Shown here piece by piece: positions 52,632-62,500 of a DNA stretch of 64,000 bases (position 1 is its first letter; each line of letters starts with the position of its first letter). Position numbers and translations under genes: made by a program. The notes beneath the pieces were generated by a model, which worked only from the letters and a program-made list of their open reading frames with translations, ran no database searches and was not told the DNA's origin. The stretch is from assembly GCF_007856155.1 (NCBI RefSeq), contig NZ_CP042266.1:5890001-5954000 (forward strand). Direction: 5' to 3'. Source of the DNA: Streptomyces qinzhouensis (GTDB taxonomy: Bacteria > Actinomycetota > Actinomycetes > Streptomycetales > Streptomycetaceae).

Positions 52632-53360
52632 TCAGGTGCTCGGGGCCCATTCGTAGAGGTGTTCCGGGCGGCCGGTCTCGCCGTACTTCAGGCTCAGTCT
52701 GACGCGGCCGGTGCGCTCCAGCAGCTTGAGATAGCGCTGTGCGGTCTGGCGGCTGATGCCCGCCCGGTCGGCGATGTCCTGGGTGGACAGCGGCCCGTCG
52801 GCGGAGAGCAGCACCTTCCGGACCACCTCGGCCGTGGTGCGGGAGTGTCCCTTGGGCAGGTCGGGGGCGATCGCACCGGCCGACAGTGCGCCGAAGATCC
52901 GGTCCACCTCGGCCTGTTCCGCCTCACCGCCCCGGCGCAGGGCGCGGCGGAGTCCGGCGTACGCCTCCAGTTTGGTGCGCAGGCCCGCGAAGTTGAACGG
53001 CTTCACCAGATACTGGAGCGCGCCATGGCGCATCGCCGCCTGCACGGTGGCCACATCACGGGCCGCCGTCACCATGATCACATCGGTCTGACGGCCGAGG
53101 CGGCGCAGTTCGCGGACGACGGCGAGGCCGTTTCCGTCGGGCAGATAGTGGTCCATCAGTACCAGATCCACCGGGGAGTCGGTGATCCGGGCGACGGCCT
53201 CGGCCGCGGAGTGGGCGGTGGCGGCGACCCGGAAACCGGGCACCTTGGCGACATAGGCCGCATTGATGCCCGCGACCCGGACGTCGTCGTCCACGACGAG
53301 GACGTCGATCGTCACCTCGGGGCCGCCCGCGGCGATCTCCGTCGCGAGTGTGCCGGTCAT
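52632..53360 (-). CDS. CitB/DcuR-type response regulator
   Basis: 242 residues. Receiver: VLVVDDDVRVA, phosphoacceptor Asp70 in LVLMDHYLPDGNG, Lys in YLVKPFNFAGL. C-terminal winged helix: STQDIADRAGISRQTAQRYLKLLERTGRV, as in CitB/MalR regulators of C4-dicarboxylate or citrate metabolism. The ATG at 53360 overlaps the kinase stop (ATGA). No transporter or metabolic target is adjacent in this window. Confidence 0.93.
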   Translation of the reverse strand: MTGTLATEIAAGGPEVTIDVLVVDDDVRVAGINAAYVAKVPGFRVAATAHSAAEAVARITDSPVDLVLMDHYLPDGNGLAVVRELRRLGRQTDVIMVTAARDVATVQAAMRHGALQYLVKPFNFAGLRTKLEAYAGLRRALRRGGEAEQAEVDRIFGALSAGAIAPDLPKGHSRTTAEVVRKVLLSADGPLSTQDIADRAGISRQTAQRYLKLLERTGRVRLSLKYGETGRPEHLYEWAPST

Positions 53361-55018
53361 CGCAGCCCCCCGGCGACGGCGGGCGCGTTCTCCTCGGATT
53401 CGGCCAGCTCGGACAGTGCCTCGGGCAGGACGACGATGAACTCGGCACCGCCTTCCGGCGCCTCCCGTACCTCGATATGGCCGCCCTGACGCTCCGCGAG
53501 CCGGCGCACCATCGCCAGGCCCAGACCACGTTTGCCGTGGGCGGGCAGCTCCTTGGTGGACCAGCCCTCGGCGAAGATCTGCTCCCGGTGCTCGGGCGGA
53601 ACGCCCGGCCCGCTGTCGGTGATCCGGAGGACGGCCGTGCTGCCCTCGGCGTAGAGCTCGACTTCGATCCACGCGTCCTCGGATCCGGCGGCCGCGTCCA
53701 TCGCGTTGTCGACGAGGTTGCCGACCACGGTGACCAGCTCGCGCGGCTCCACCACCCGGTCGGGCAGCAGCGTCTCCGGCGCGATGCTCAGGGACACTCC
53801 CCGCTCCGCGGCCACCGTCGCCTTGCCGACCAGCAGTGACGCCACCAGCGGATCGTGCACCTTCTCGGTGACCTGCTCCGCGGTGGCCCGGTGCACCCCG
53901 ACCACCTCGTTCACGAACTCCACCGCCTCGTCGTGCATCTCCAGCTCCAGCAGCCCCAGCAGGGTGTGCATCCGGTTGGCGTGCTCATGGTCCTGGGCGC
54001 GCATGGCGTCGATGAGGCCATGGGTCGAGTCCAGCTCGCGGCCGAGCCGCTCCAGCTCGGTGCGGTCGCGCAGGGTGGCGACCGCGCCACCGTCGTCGGT
54101 CGGCATCCGGTTGGCGATCAGCACCCGGTGGCCACGGACGGTCACCAAATCGACACCGGTGGCCCGGCCGGTCAGTACATCGGCGGTCCGGCCCTCGCCC
54201 AGCACCTGCTCCAGGGGGAGGCCCTTGCCGTCCGACGCCAGGCCGAGGAGCCGCTGCGCCTCGTCGTTCATCAGCCGCACCCGGCCGGAGGCGTCCAGCG
54301 CCACCACCCCTTCACGGATGCCGTGCAGCATCGCCTCCCGTTCGGCGAGAAGGGCCGAGATATCGGAGAAGGCCAGGTCGTGGGTCTGCTTCTGGAGCCT
54401 GCGGGAGATCAGATAGGCGGCTATGGCGCCCGCGGCGAGCGCTCCGCCCGCATAGGCCACCAGACCGGGGATCGCCGAGAACAGCCGGTCCCGGACACTG
54501 TCGTACTCGATGCCGACCGAAACCGCGCCGATGATGTCGCCGTGGGCGTCGCGCAGCGGGACCTTGCCCCGGGCCGAGCGGCCCAGGGTGCCGCTGTCGA
54601 TCTCCATCACCTCGTCGCCGGCCAAGGCACGGCTGGGGTCGGTGGAGACGACCCGGCCGATCTCCTCGGTGGAGGTGTGCGACCAGCGGACCCCGCTCAG
54701 CCCCATGATCACGATGTACTCGGCATCGGTCGCCCGGCGGATCCGCTCGGCTTCGGCCTGGACCGGGCCGCCGGGGGTCGGACGGCTGCCGAGGAGCTTC
54801 TCCGCGATCTCCGGGGAGGCGGTGGTCTGGGCGATCGCCAGCGCGCGGCGCATGGCCTGGTCGTCGAGCTGGGCACTGAGCGGTGCCAGGAAGAGTCCGG
54901 TGGCCAGCACGGTGACGCCGGTGGCGATCAGCAACTGCATGAGCAGGACCTGCGAAAACACCCGCTGGGGCCAGCCGAGGCGGCGCCGGCGAGGGGGGGT
55001 GTACCGGTCGTTGCTCAT
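53357..55018 (-). CDS. CitA/DcuS-type sensor histidine kinase
   Basis: 553 residues. Two membrane helices (about residues 22-44 and 175-197) flank a periplasmic-type Cache domain with RRATDAEYIVIMGLSGVRWSHT and GKVPLRDAHGDIIGAVSVGIEY, the citrate/dicarboxylate sensor pattern. A PAS domain and the SpoOB-like helix (RAQDHEHANRMHTLLGLLEL, phosphorylated His) precede the HATPase (NLVDNAMDAA, ITDSGPGVP, GKRGLGLAMVRRLAE). The ATG at 55018 lacks a clear ribosome site. Likely ligand: citrate or a related acid. Confidence 0.94.
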   Translation of the reverse strand: MSNDRYTPPRRRRLGWPQRVFSQVLLMQLLIATGVTVLATGLFLAPLSAQLDDQAMRRALAIAQTTASPEIAEKLLGSRPTPGGPVQAEAERIRRATDAEYIVIMGLSGVRWSHTSTEEIGRVVSTDPSRALAGDEVMEIDSGTLGRSARGKVPLRDAHGDIIGAVSVGIEYDSVRDRLFSAIPGLVAYAGGALAAGAIAAYLISRRLQKQTHDLAFSDISALLAEREAMLHGIREGVVALDASGRVRLMNDEAQRLLGLASDGKGLPLEQVLGEGRTADVLTGRATGVDLVTVRGHRVLIANRMPTDDGGAVATLRDRTELERLGRELDSTHGLIDAMRAQDHEHANRMHTLLGLLELEMHDEAVEFVNEVVGVHRATAEQVTEKVHDPLVASLLVGKATVAAERGVSLSIAPETLLPDRVVEPRELVTVVGNLVDNAMDAAAGSEDAWIEVELYAEGSTAVLRITDSGPGVPPEHREQIFAEGWSTKELPAHGKRGLGLAMVRRLAERQGGHIEVREAPEGGAEFIVVLPEALSELAESEENAPAVAGGLR

Positions 55019-55215
55019 GGAAAGAAACGGTACGGGGCGCGGGGGCTTTCGGGAAACGTCCGCCGATGGGAGCCCCGCCACACCGCCCGGCGGCGGGCCT
55101 ATTCTGGGTCCGGGCGGTGGGCCATCGTACGATTCCGGCCCCCGGGAACGGCACGGATCCGGCACCGCGGCCCCCGTACCCCGGCCCGCACCCCCAGACC
55201 CAGACCCCGACCCCG

Positions 55216-55234
55216 CATCTGCCCCGGGCAGATG
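55216..55234. promoter_or_regulatory. Palindrome upstream of the CobW-type gene
   Basis: CATCTGCCC-C-GGGCAGATG, a perfect 9-bp dyad around one base, 23 nt before the GTG at 55257 and between divergent genes. It is a candidate operator. Confidence 0.5.
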
Positions 55235-55256
55235 GGAGAGCCCAGGTGACCGACGC

Positions 55257-56483
55257 GTGAGCCCGACCGAACCGAGCCGTCCGGAAGGCCCGGCCGCCGG
55301 GCAGATCCCCGTCCTGGTGCTCGCCGGATTCCTCGGCTCCGGGAAGACGACCCTCCTGAACCATCTGCTGCGCAGCTCCCGCGGCACCCGGATCGGGGCG
55401 ATCGTCAATGACTTCGGGTCCATCGAGATCGACGCCATGACGGTCGCCGGGCAACTCGGTGACTCCACGGTCTCGCTCGGTAACGGCTGCCTCTGCTGTG
55501 CCGTCGACGCGAGCGAGCTGGATGTCTTCCTCGAACGGCTCACCCGGCCCGCCGCCCGGCTCGATGTGATCGTGATCGAGGCCAGCGGCCTCGCCGAGCC
55601 GCAGGAACTCGTCCGGATGCTGCTGGCCAGTGACAATGAGCGGATCGTGTACGGGGGGCTGGTCGAGGTCGTCGACGCCGCCGAGTACGAGGCCACCCGG
55701 GAGCGGCACCCGGAGCTGGACCGCCATCTCGGTATCGCCGATCTGGTGGTGCTCAACAAGACCGACCGTATCGGCGCCGGCGAGCGGGAGCGGCTGCGGG
55801 CCGCGATCGGGGTCCGGCTCGGGGCGGGCGCGGCCGTCGTCGAGGCGGTGTACGGGCGGGTCGATCCGGGGCTGTTCTTCGAGCGCCGGCCCGCCTCCGA
55901 GCGCGTCGGACAGCTCGCCTTCGACGATCTCCTCCACGACGAGCACGAGCAGGGAGACGGGGGCGATCACGGCACACATCTGCACGCCGGCTACGAGTCG
56001 GTCGATTTCACCTCGCGTCTGCCGATGCACCCCCGGCGCCTGCTCGACCTGCTCGACTCCCGCCCCGGCGGTCTCTACCGGATCAAGGGGTACGTCGATT
56101 TCGGGCCGGCCGACCCGGACCGCCGGTACGCCGTCCACACCGTCGGACGTTTTCTGCGCTTCACCCCCGAACCCTGGCCCCGGGATGTGCCGCACCGCAC
56201 CGAACTGGTGCTGATCGGCTCGGGTATCGACGGCCCCGCCCTGCTCAGGGGGCTGGAGGGGGCCCGGCGCGGCGGCGCGGACCCGCTGCCCGACGAGCGG
56301 AGCATGTGGGGTGTGCTGCGGTACGTCCCCGAGCCCGGGGCCGCCCGGGACCGGGCCGGTGCGGGGGACGAGAGCGCCGCGGAGACGTACCAGGAGCCGG
56401 GGGACCCGGAAGAGCCGTACGAGGGCTACGCCGAGGAGTACGGCGAAAGGGTCCCGGGCGGCGGGGCGTACGGGCGGGACTGA
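55257..56483 (+). CDS. CobW/COG0523-type G3E GTPase (metal chaperone)
   Basis: 408 residues. G1: VLAGFLGSGKTTLLN; the family metal motif GNGCLCCAV (CXCC); Switch region EASGLAEPQEL; G4 VLNKTD; the C-terminal CobW_C domain includes GLYRIKGYVDF. A His/Asp/Glu-rich stretch near residues 225-245 (DEHEQGDGGDHGTHLHAG) could bind metal. The acidic Tyr/Glu/Gly tail is unusual. COG0523 proteins deliver zinc or cobalt, often under zinc starvation; I see no Zur box that I can call with confidence, but a palindrome stands before the gene. Confidence 0.9.
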   Translation: MSPTEPSRPEGPAAGQIPVLVLAGFLGSGKTTLLNHLLRSSRGTRIGAIVNDFGSIEIDAMTVAGQLGDSTVSLGNGCLCCAVDASELDVFLERLTRPAARLDVIVIEASGLAEPQELVRMLLASDNERIVYGGLVEVVDAAEYEATRERHPELDRHLGIADLVVLNKTDRIGAGERERLRAAIGVRLGAGAAVVEAVYGRVDPGLFFERRPASERVGQLAFDDLLHDEHEQGDGGDHGTHLHAGYESVDFTSRLPMHPRRLLDLLDSRPGGLYRIKGYVDFGPADPDRRYAVHTVGRFLRFTPEPWPRDVPHRTELVLIGSGIDGPALLRGLEGARRGGADPLPDERSMWGVLRYVPEPGAARDRAGAGDESAAETYQEPGDPEEPYEGYAEEYGERVPGGGAYGRD

Positions 56484-56514
56484 CCCCGGCCCGTACGCCC
56501 CGGCGCTCCGGGGA

Positions 56515-58965
56515 TCAGCGCGGCGGGCCCGCCAGCACCGCGACGGCGGACGGGGGCGGGGTGCCCGATCCGTCACGGCGCGGGTCCGGGTCGGGCAGAG
56601 CGGCGGGCGTCCCGTTCGTCTGGGCCGCCCGGGCCGGGGCGGCGCCCGCCCAGGCCAGCAGCAGGACGTCCTCGCCCTTGAGGAACCGCTGGCAGCGCAC
56701 ACCGCCGGTGGCCCGTCCCTTGCGGGGGTACTGGTCGAACGGGGTCAGCTTGACGGTGGTGACCGAATCGTCCAGGGCGCCGGTCGATCCGGCGGCCGTA
56801 TAGACCACCGCGTCCGCCGCCGGGTCGACCGCGGCGAAGGAGAGGACCTCGGCGCCCTCGCTCAGCTTGATCCCGGCCATACCGCCCGCCGCCCGGCCCT
56901 GCGGACGGACCTGCGAGGCCTGGAAGCGCAGCAACTGGGCATCGGAGGTGATGAAGACCAGATCCTCGTCGCCGGTGCGCAGTTCGGCGCCGCCGATGAT
57001 GCGGTCGCCGTCCTTGAGGGTCATCACCTCCAGCTCGTCCTTGTTCGCCGGATAGTCGGGCACCACCCGCTTGACCACGCCCTGGACGGTGCCGAGGGCC
57101 AGTCCGGGGGAGTCCTCCGCGAGGGTCGTCAGACAGACGACGCTCTCGCCCGTCTCCAGTGACAGGAACTCGGAGAGCTGGGCGCCGCCGGACAGATTCG
57201 GTGCCGACGCGGTCTGCGGCAGCTGCGGCAGGTCGATCACCGCCAGCCGCAGCAGCCGCCCGGCCGAGGTCACCACGCCGATATCGCCGCGCGCGGTCGT
57301 CGCGACGGACGAGACGATCAGATCGTGCCTGGCCCGCTTCTCGGCCGGCTCCGGCAGCGGATCGCCGCTCGCCGTCCTGGCCAGCAGGCCCGTCGACGAC
57401 AGGAGCACCCGGCAGGGGTCGTCCGCGACCTCCAGCGATACCGCGGCGACCGGGACGGCCGCCGACTCCAGCAGGACCGTCCGCCGCTCGGTGGCGTACT
57501 TCTTGCCCACCGCCGCCAGTTCGGCGGAGACCAGCTTGCGCAGCTCCGCGTCCGACTCCAGGATCCGGGTCAGTTCGTCGATCTCGGAGTTCAGCCGGTC
57601 CCGCTCGCTCTCCAGCTCGATCCGGTCGAACTTGGTGAGCCGGCGCAGCGGGGTGTCCAGGATGTACTGCGTCTGGATCTCGGAGAGCGAGAACCGCGTC
57701 ATCAGACGCTCCTTGGCCTGGGCCGAGTTCTCGCTGGAGCGGATGAGCCGGATGACCTCGTCGATATCGACCAGGGCGGTCAGCAGGCCCTCCACCAGAT
57801 GCAGCCGGTCCCGCCGCTTGCTCCGGCGGAACTCGCTGCGCCGCCGCACCACGGTGAAGCGGTGGTCGAGATAGACCTCCAGCAGCTCCTTCAGCCCCAG
57901 TGTCAGCGGCTGGCCGTCGACCAGGGCGACGTTGTTGATGCCGAAGGACTCCTCCATCGGCGTCAGCTTGTAGAGCTGCTCCAGCACGGCCTCGGGGACG
58001 AAACCGTTCTTGATCTCGATGACCAGGCGGAGTCCGTGGGAGCGGTCGGTGAGGTCCTTGACGTCCGCGATGCCCTGGAGCTTCTTGGCGTTGACCAGGT
58101 CCTTGATCTTGGCGATGACCTTCTCGGGGCCGACGGTGAACGGCAGTTCGGTGACGATCAGGCCCTTGCGGCGGGGGGTGACGTCCTCCACGGTCGCGGT
58201 GGCCCGGATCTTGAACGTGCCCCGGCCGGTCTCGTACGCGTCCCGGATGCCCGCCAGGCCCACGATCCGGCCGCCGGTCGGCAGATCGGGCCCCGGCACG
58301 TACCGCATGAGGGTCTCCAGGTCGGCGCCCGGATAGCGGATCAGATGGCGCGCGGCCGCGACGACCTCGCCCAGATTGTGCGGCGGCATGTTCGTCGCCA
58401 TGCCGACCGCGATCCCGGACGCGCCGTTGACCAGGAGATTCGGATAGGCGGCGGGGAGCGCCACCGGCTCCCGCTCCTGACCGTCGTAGTTCGGGGCGAA
58501 GTCGACCGTGTCCTCGTCGATGGACTCGGTCATCAGGAACGTCGCGTCGGCCATCCGGCACTCGGTGTACCGCATGGCGGCCGGCGGGTCGTCATTGCCG
58601 AGAGAGCCGAAGTTCCCGTGTCCGTCGACCAGGGGGAGGCGCATGGAGAAGGGCTGTGCCATGCGCACCAGCGCGTCGTAGATCGACTGGTCGCCGTGGG
58701 GGTGGAGGCGGCCCATGACCTCACCGACGACCCGGGCGCACTTCACATAGCCGCGGTCCGGGCGCAGCCCCATCTCGTTCATCTGGTAGACGATCCGGCG
58801 CTGCACCGGCTTCATGCCGTCGCGGGCGTCCGGCAGGGCGCGGGAGTAGATGACCGAGTACGCATACTCAAGGAAGGAGCCCTGCATCTCGTCGACGACG
58901 TCGATGTCGAGGATCCGCTCCTCGAAATCATCGGGCGGCGGGGTTTTGGTGCTGCGGCGGGCCAT
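56515..58965 (-). CDS. parC: DNA topoisomerase IV subunit A (ParC)
   Basis: 816 residues. N-terminal breakage-reunion domain: [37 protein letters not shown] (quinolone region; Ser94 at the usual resistance position) and AMRYTE with the catalytic Tyr133. The C-terminal half holds beta-propeller blades. AGGAG lies close upstream of the ATG at 58965. It faces parE from about 6 kb away instead of forming an operon with it, as in S. coelicolor. The longer frame upstream of the ATG is unsupported. Confidence 0.97.
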   Translation of the reverse strand: MARRSTKTPPPDDFEERILDIDVVDEMQGSFLEYAYSVIYSRALPDARDGMKPVQRRIVYQMNEMGLRPDRGYVKCARVVGEVMGRLHPHGDQSIYDALVRMAQPFSMRLPLVDGHGNFGSLGNDDPPAAMRYTECRMADATFLMTESIDEDTVDFAPNYDGQEREPVALPAAYPNLLVNGASGIAVGMATNMPPHNLGEVVAAARHLIRYPGADLETLMRYVPGPDLPTGGRIVGLAGIRDAYETGRGTFKIRATATVEDVTPRRKGLIVTELPFTVGPEKVIAKIKDLVNAKKLQGIADVKDLTDRSHGLRLVIEIKNGFVPEAVLEQLYKLTPMEESFGINNVALVDGQPLTLGLKELLEVYLDHRFTVVRRRSEFRRSKRRDRLHLVEGLLTALVDIDEVIRLIRSSENSAQAKERLMTRFSLSEIQTQYILDTPLRRLTKFDRIELESERDRLNSEIDELTRILESDAELRKLVSAELAAVGKKYATERRTVLLESAAVPVAAVSLEVADDPCRVLLSSTGLLARTASGDPLPEPAEKRARHDLIVSSVATTARGDIGVVTSAGRLLRLAVIDLPQLPQTASAPNLSGGAQLSEFLSLETGESVVCLTTLAEDSPGLALGTVQGVVKRVVPDYPANKDELEVMTLKDGDRIIGGAELRTGDEDLVFITSDAQLLRFQASQVRPQGRAAGGMAGIKLSEGAEVLSFAAVDPAADAVVYTAAGSTGALDDSVTTVKLTPFDQYPRKGRATGGVRCQRFLKGEDVLLLAWAGAAPARAAQTNGTPAALPDPDPRRDGSGTPPPSAVAVLAGPPR

Positions 58966-59233
58966 CGCGGCTCCTGCTCCTTCACGACCGGTCGGGTTCT
59001 GATGCCGACCATTGTGGACCGTGACACCGACAACCCCGACCACCACCCGGGAACACGCCCGTCGGCGCGGGCTCCCCGGAGTGCGGCGGCGGGCCCGGGA
59101 GCGGGTCCGCGCGCCGCGACTTCGCCCAGCGCGAACTAGCGGTCGGGCCGGAACTTCGCCAGGTGTCAGCCCGCTTGCATACAGTGGCAGTCCTGGGGGG
59201 ACCAGCTACAGCATCGCGATCGAAGGGACGTAC

Positions 59234-60625
59234 ATGCCCATGGGTCACACGGCCACAGCGCAGGCCGGTTCTGGCGGCCTGACAGCTACGGAGCACCGCC
59301 TGGCCAACGGCCTGCGCGTGGTGCTCTCCGAGGACCATCTGACCCCGGTCGCCGCGGTCTGCCTCTGGTACGACGTGGGCTCGCGCCACGAGGTGAAGGG
59401 CCGCACCGGCCTCGCCCACCTCTTCGAGCACCTGATGTTCCAGGGGTCGAAGCAGGTGCAGGGGAACGGCCACTTCGAACTGGTCCAGGGTGCGGGCGGT
59501 TCGCTCAACGGCACCACCAGCTTCGAGCGCACCAACTACTTCGAGACCATGCCCGCCCACGAGCTGGAGCTGGCGCTCTGGCTGGAGGCCGACCGCATGG
59601 GCTCGCTGCTGGCCGCCCTCGACGACGAGTCGATGGAGAACCAGCGGGACGTGGTGAAGAACGAGCGCCGCCAGCGGTACGACAACGTGCCGTACGGCAC
59701 CGCGTTCGAGAAGCTGACCGCCCTCGCCTACCCCGAGGGCCACCCGTACCACCACACGCCCATCGGCTCCATGGCCGATCTCGACGCGGCGACCCTCGAG
59801 GACGCCCGCGCCTTCTTCCGCACCTACTACGCGCCGAACAACGCGGTGCTGTCGGTCGTCGGCGACATCGACCCGGAGCGGACCCTCGCCTGGGTCGAGA
59901 AGTACTTCGGCTCCATCCCCTCCCACGACGGCAAGCAGCCGCCGCGCGACGGCGCACTGCCCGATGTCATGGGGCGGCAGCTGCGTGAGGTCGTCGAGGA
60001 GGACGTGCCCGCCCGTGCCCTGATGGCGGCCTACCGGCTGCCCCACGACGGCAGCCGTGAGTGCGACGCCGTCGACGTGGCCCTGACCGTGCTCGGCGGC
60101 GGGGAGTCCTCCCGGCTCCACAACCGCCTGGTGCGCCGGGACCAGACCGCCGTAGCGGCCGGCTTCGGACTGCTCCGGCTGGCCGGGGCCCCGTCGCTGG
60201 GCTGGCTGGACGTGAAGACGTCCGGCGGGGTCGAGGTGGCGCAGATCGAAGCCGCCGTCGACGAGGAGCTGGCGCGGTTCGCCGCCGAGGGCCCGACCGC
60301 CGAGGAGATGGAGCGCGCCCAGGCTCAGCTGGAGCGCGAGTGGCTGGACCGGCTCGGCACGGTCTCGGGCCGCGCCGATGAACTCTGCCGCTACGCGGTG
60401 CTCTTCGGCGACCCCCAGCTGGCCCTCACGGCCGTGCAGCGGGTGCTGTCCGTCACCGCCGACGAGGTGCGCGAGATCGCCGCGGCGCGGCTGCGCCCCG
60501 ACAACCGCGCGGTGCTGGTGTACGAGCCGGTGCCCGGCCCCGACGGGGAGACGGACGGGGACGCCGAGGGCGCCGCCGCCGCCGACCGGACCGACAACGA
60601 CGCAGAAGAGGGGGCGGACAAGTGA
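59234..60625 (+). CDS. M16 metallopeptidase, catalytic subunit
   Basis: 463 residues. The inverted zinc motif HXXEH is seen as AHLFEHLMFQGS (His, Glu, His) with the distal Glu in VVKNERRQRYDN. The N-terminal half is the active domain and the second half its inactive copy. AAGGGAC lies 5 nt before the ATG at 59234. The 3' end overlaps the next gene by 4 nt, so the two are coupled. In bacteria such pairs form a heterodimer that degrades peptides. The tail is acidic. Confidence 0.94.
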   Translation: MPMGHTATAQAGSGGLTATEHRLANGLRVVLSEDHLTPVAAVCLWYDVGSRHEVKGRTGLAHLFEHLMFQGSKQVQGNGHFELVQGAGGSLNGTTSFERTNYFETMPAHELELALWLEADRMGSLLAALDDESMENQRDVVKNERRQRYDNVPYGTAFEKLTALAYPEGHPYHHTPIGSMADLDAATLEDARAFFRTYYAPNNAVLSVVGDIDPERTLAWVEKYFGSIPSHDGKQPPRDGALPDVMGRQLREVVEEDVPARALMAAYRLPHDGSRECDAVDVALTVLGGGESSRLHNRLVRRDQTAVAAGFGLLRLAGAPSLGWLDVKTSGGVEVAQIEAAVDEELARFAAEGPTAEEMERAQAQLEREWLDRLGTVSGRADELCRYAVLFGDPQLALTAVQRVLSVTADEVREIAAARLRPDNRAVLVYEPVPGPDGETDGDAEGAAAADRTDNDAEEGADK

Positions 60626-62019
60626 CCGACGCAGCCGAGCCGCTGACCACGATGGACTTCCACCCCCGGCCCGCCTCCGGGGAGCCCACCCCCTGGGCCT
60701 TCCCGGCCCCCGACCGCGGCACGCTGCCCAACGGGCTGACGGTGCTGCGCTGTCACCGCCCCGGCCAGCAGGTCGTGGCCGTGGAGATCAACCTCGACGC
60801 CCCCCTCGGCGCCGAGCCCGACGGCCTCGACGGCATCGCCACGATCATGGCCCGGGCCCTGTCCGAGGGCACCGACAAACGGTCCGCCGAGGAGTTCGCC
60901 GCCGAGCTGGAGCGCTGCGGGGCCACCCTCGACGCCCATGCCGACCACCCCGGCGTCCGGGTCTCCCTGGAGGTGCCGGTCTCCCGGCTTCCCAAGGCCC
61001 TCGGGCTGCTCGCCGAGGCGCTGCGCGCGCCCGCGTTCGACGACGGCGAGATCAAGCGGCTGGTGCGCAACCGGCTCGACGAGATCCCGCACGAGACGGC
61101 CAACCCCGGCCGCCGCGCCGCCAAGGAGCTGTACCGCAGCCTCTTCCCGGCCTCGCTGCGGATGTCCCGCCCCCGGCAGGGGACGGAGGAGACCGTGACC
61201 CGGATCGACTCCGCCGGTGTCCGGGCCTTCTACGAGGCCCATGTGCGGCCCGCGACCTCCACGGCGGTCGTCGTCGGCGATCTGACCGGCGTGGACCTGG
61301 ACGCGCTGCTCGCCGAGACCCTCGGCACCTGGCGGGGCGACACCGCGGCGGCCCGCGCGAAGGCCGAGATCACCGCCGACGACACGGGTCGCGTGATCAT
61401 CGTGGACCGGCCGGGCGCGGTGCAGACCCAGCTGCTCATCGGGCGTATCGGCGCCGACCGGCACGCCCGGGTATGGCCGGCGCAGGTCCTCGGCACGTAC
61501 TGCCTCGGCGGCACCCTCACCTCCCGTCTCGACCGGGTGCTGCGGGAGGAGAAGGGGTACACATACGGGGTCCGGGCCTTCGCGCAGGTGCTGTGCTCCG
61601 CGCCGGACGGCTCGGGCGCCGCTCTGCTGGGCATCAGCGGCTCGGTCGACACGCCCAACACCGGCCCGGCGCTGGCGGATCTCTGGACGGTTCTGCGCAC
61701 CCTCGCCGAGGGCGGACTGACGGACGCCGAGCGCGATGTCGCCGTACAGAACCTGGTCGGGGTCGCCCCGCTGCGGTACGAGACGGCGGCTTCGGTCGCG
61801 GGCACCCTCGCCGACCAGGTGGAACAGCACCTTCCCGATGACTTCCAGGGCCAGTTGTACGCCCTCCTGGCGCAGACCGGGACGGTCGAGGCGACGGCGG
61901 CGGTCGTCAGCGCGTTCCCCGTGGACCGGCTGGTGACCGTGCTCGTCGGTGACGCCTCGGAGATCGCCGAGCCCGTCCGGGCGCTGGGGATCGGGGATGT
62001 GACGGTGGTGAAGGGCTGA
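60622..62019 (+). CDS. M16 peptidase-like partner subunit, zinc motif absent
   Basis: 465 residues, starting with GTG overlapping the upstream stop (GTGA). The place of HXXEH reads GLDGIATIMARALSEG, so no zinc site remains. The C-terminal half keeps RLDRVLREEKGYTYGVRAF, the Arg/Tyr pair that in heterodimeric M16 enzymes binds substrate. It is thus the non-catalytic partner of the upstream subunit. Confidence 0.93.
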   Translation: MTDAAEPLTTMDFHPRPASGEPTPWAFPAPDRGTLPNGLTVLRCHRPGQQVVAVEINLDAPLGAEPDGLDGIATIMARALSEGTDKRSAEEFAAELERCGATLDAHADHPGVRVSLEVPVSRLPKALGLLAEALRAPAFDDGEIKRLVRNRLDEIPHETANPGRRAAKELYRSLFPASLRMSRPRQGTEETVTRIDSAGVRAFYEAHVRPATSTAVVVGDLTGVDLDALLAETLGTWRGDTAAARAKAEITADDTGRVIIVDRPGAVQTQLLIGRIGADRHARVWPAQVLGTYCLGGTLTSRLDRVLREEKGYTYGVRAFAQVLCSAPDGSGAALLGISGSVDTPNTGPALADLWTVLRTLAEGGLTDAERDVAVQNLVGVAPLRYETAASVAGTLADQVEQHLPDDFQGQLYALLAQTGTVEATAAVVSAFPVDRLVTVLVGDASEIAEPVRALGIGDVTVVKG

Positions 62020-62131
62020 CGGACCGGCAGCCGGGCCGGGGTCCGGGCCGGGTGGTGCCGGGTGCGCCGGTCCGTCGGTTCGGTGGCACATGGTGTGCCG
62101 GTACCGGAAATACGACGGAGCCGGATGTACG

Positions 62132-62179
62132 GCGGAGCCCCGGGCGTCGCGCGTTGGTGCGCGACGCCCGGGGCTCCGC
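62132..62179 (+). terminator. M16 operon terminator
   Basis: Perfect 21-bp stem (62132-62152 with 62159-62179, loop GTTGGT), 112 nt after the second M16 stop. Confidence 0.85.
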
Positions 62180-62234
62180 TCCGTCAGCTGTCCGTTTTGG
62201 TGGGAAGTTGGCCGTCATGTGCTGTGGCATGAAC

Positions 62235-62254
62235 AACAAAGGGGCCCTTTTGTT
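62235..62254. promoter_or_regulatory. Palindrome overlapping the M23 promoter
   Basis: AACAAAGGGG followed by CCCTTTTGTT; the halves are complementary at 9 of 10 positions. It ends inside the start of the -35 box TTGGTG (62254-62259). It is AT-richer than its surroundings and could be a repressor or activator site. Confidence 0.6.
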
Positions 62255-62283
62255 TGGTGATCGACATGCCGCCCGCCTAGCGT
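62254..62283 (+). promoter_or_regulatory. Promoter of the c-di-AMP riboswitch-M23 transcript
   Basis: TTGGTG (62254-62259), 18-nt spacer, TAGCGT (62278-62283). This is a good fit to a HrdB-type promoter and would start transcription near 62290, before the riboswitch. Confidence 0.6.
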
Positions 62284-62324
62284 CGGTGCGGCTGTTCGCC
62301 TGCAGGCGCCGCAAACCGCGGCAC

Positions 62325-62482
62325 GGACAGTCATCGCCGAGTCCCCGCCGGGCGCGAGCCCTGGGGAGCCGGGGACCCATGTCCCCACCGGGGTGAATCG
62401 GAACCTCCGCAGCCCGCGGAGGAGCCGTAGGAGACCTTCCTCTCTCCGAACCCGTCAGCTAACCCGGTAGGCGAGAAGGAAG
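62325..62482 (+). ncRNA. Cyclic di-AMP riboswitch (ydaO/yuaA motif)
   Basis: The conserved blocks of this class are present in order: CGCCGAGTCCCC near 62335, CCGGGGTGAATCGG (62388-62401), a variable hairpin (CCTCCGC/GCGGAGG), GGAGACCTTCC, TCTCCGAACCCGTCAGCTAAC and CGGTAGGCGAGAAGGAAGG. In actinobacteria it precedes cell-wall hydrolase genes and shuts them off when c-di-AMP is high. The 5' boundary is approximate. The ribosome site GGAAAGGA (62482-62489) of the M23 gene follows directly. Confidence 0.88.
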
Positions 62483-62500
62483 GAAAGGATCAGCCTCTCC

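Larger units (their letters stand above)
62020..62500. other. Gap with terminator, promoter and riboswitch before the M23 gene
   Basis: 481 nt with no protein gene. In order: a minor dyad GGCACA-TGG-TGTGCC (62085-62099), the M16 terminator (62132-62179), a palindrome on a promoter (62235-62283), and a c-di-AMP riboswitch (about 62325-62482). Confidence 0.7.
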
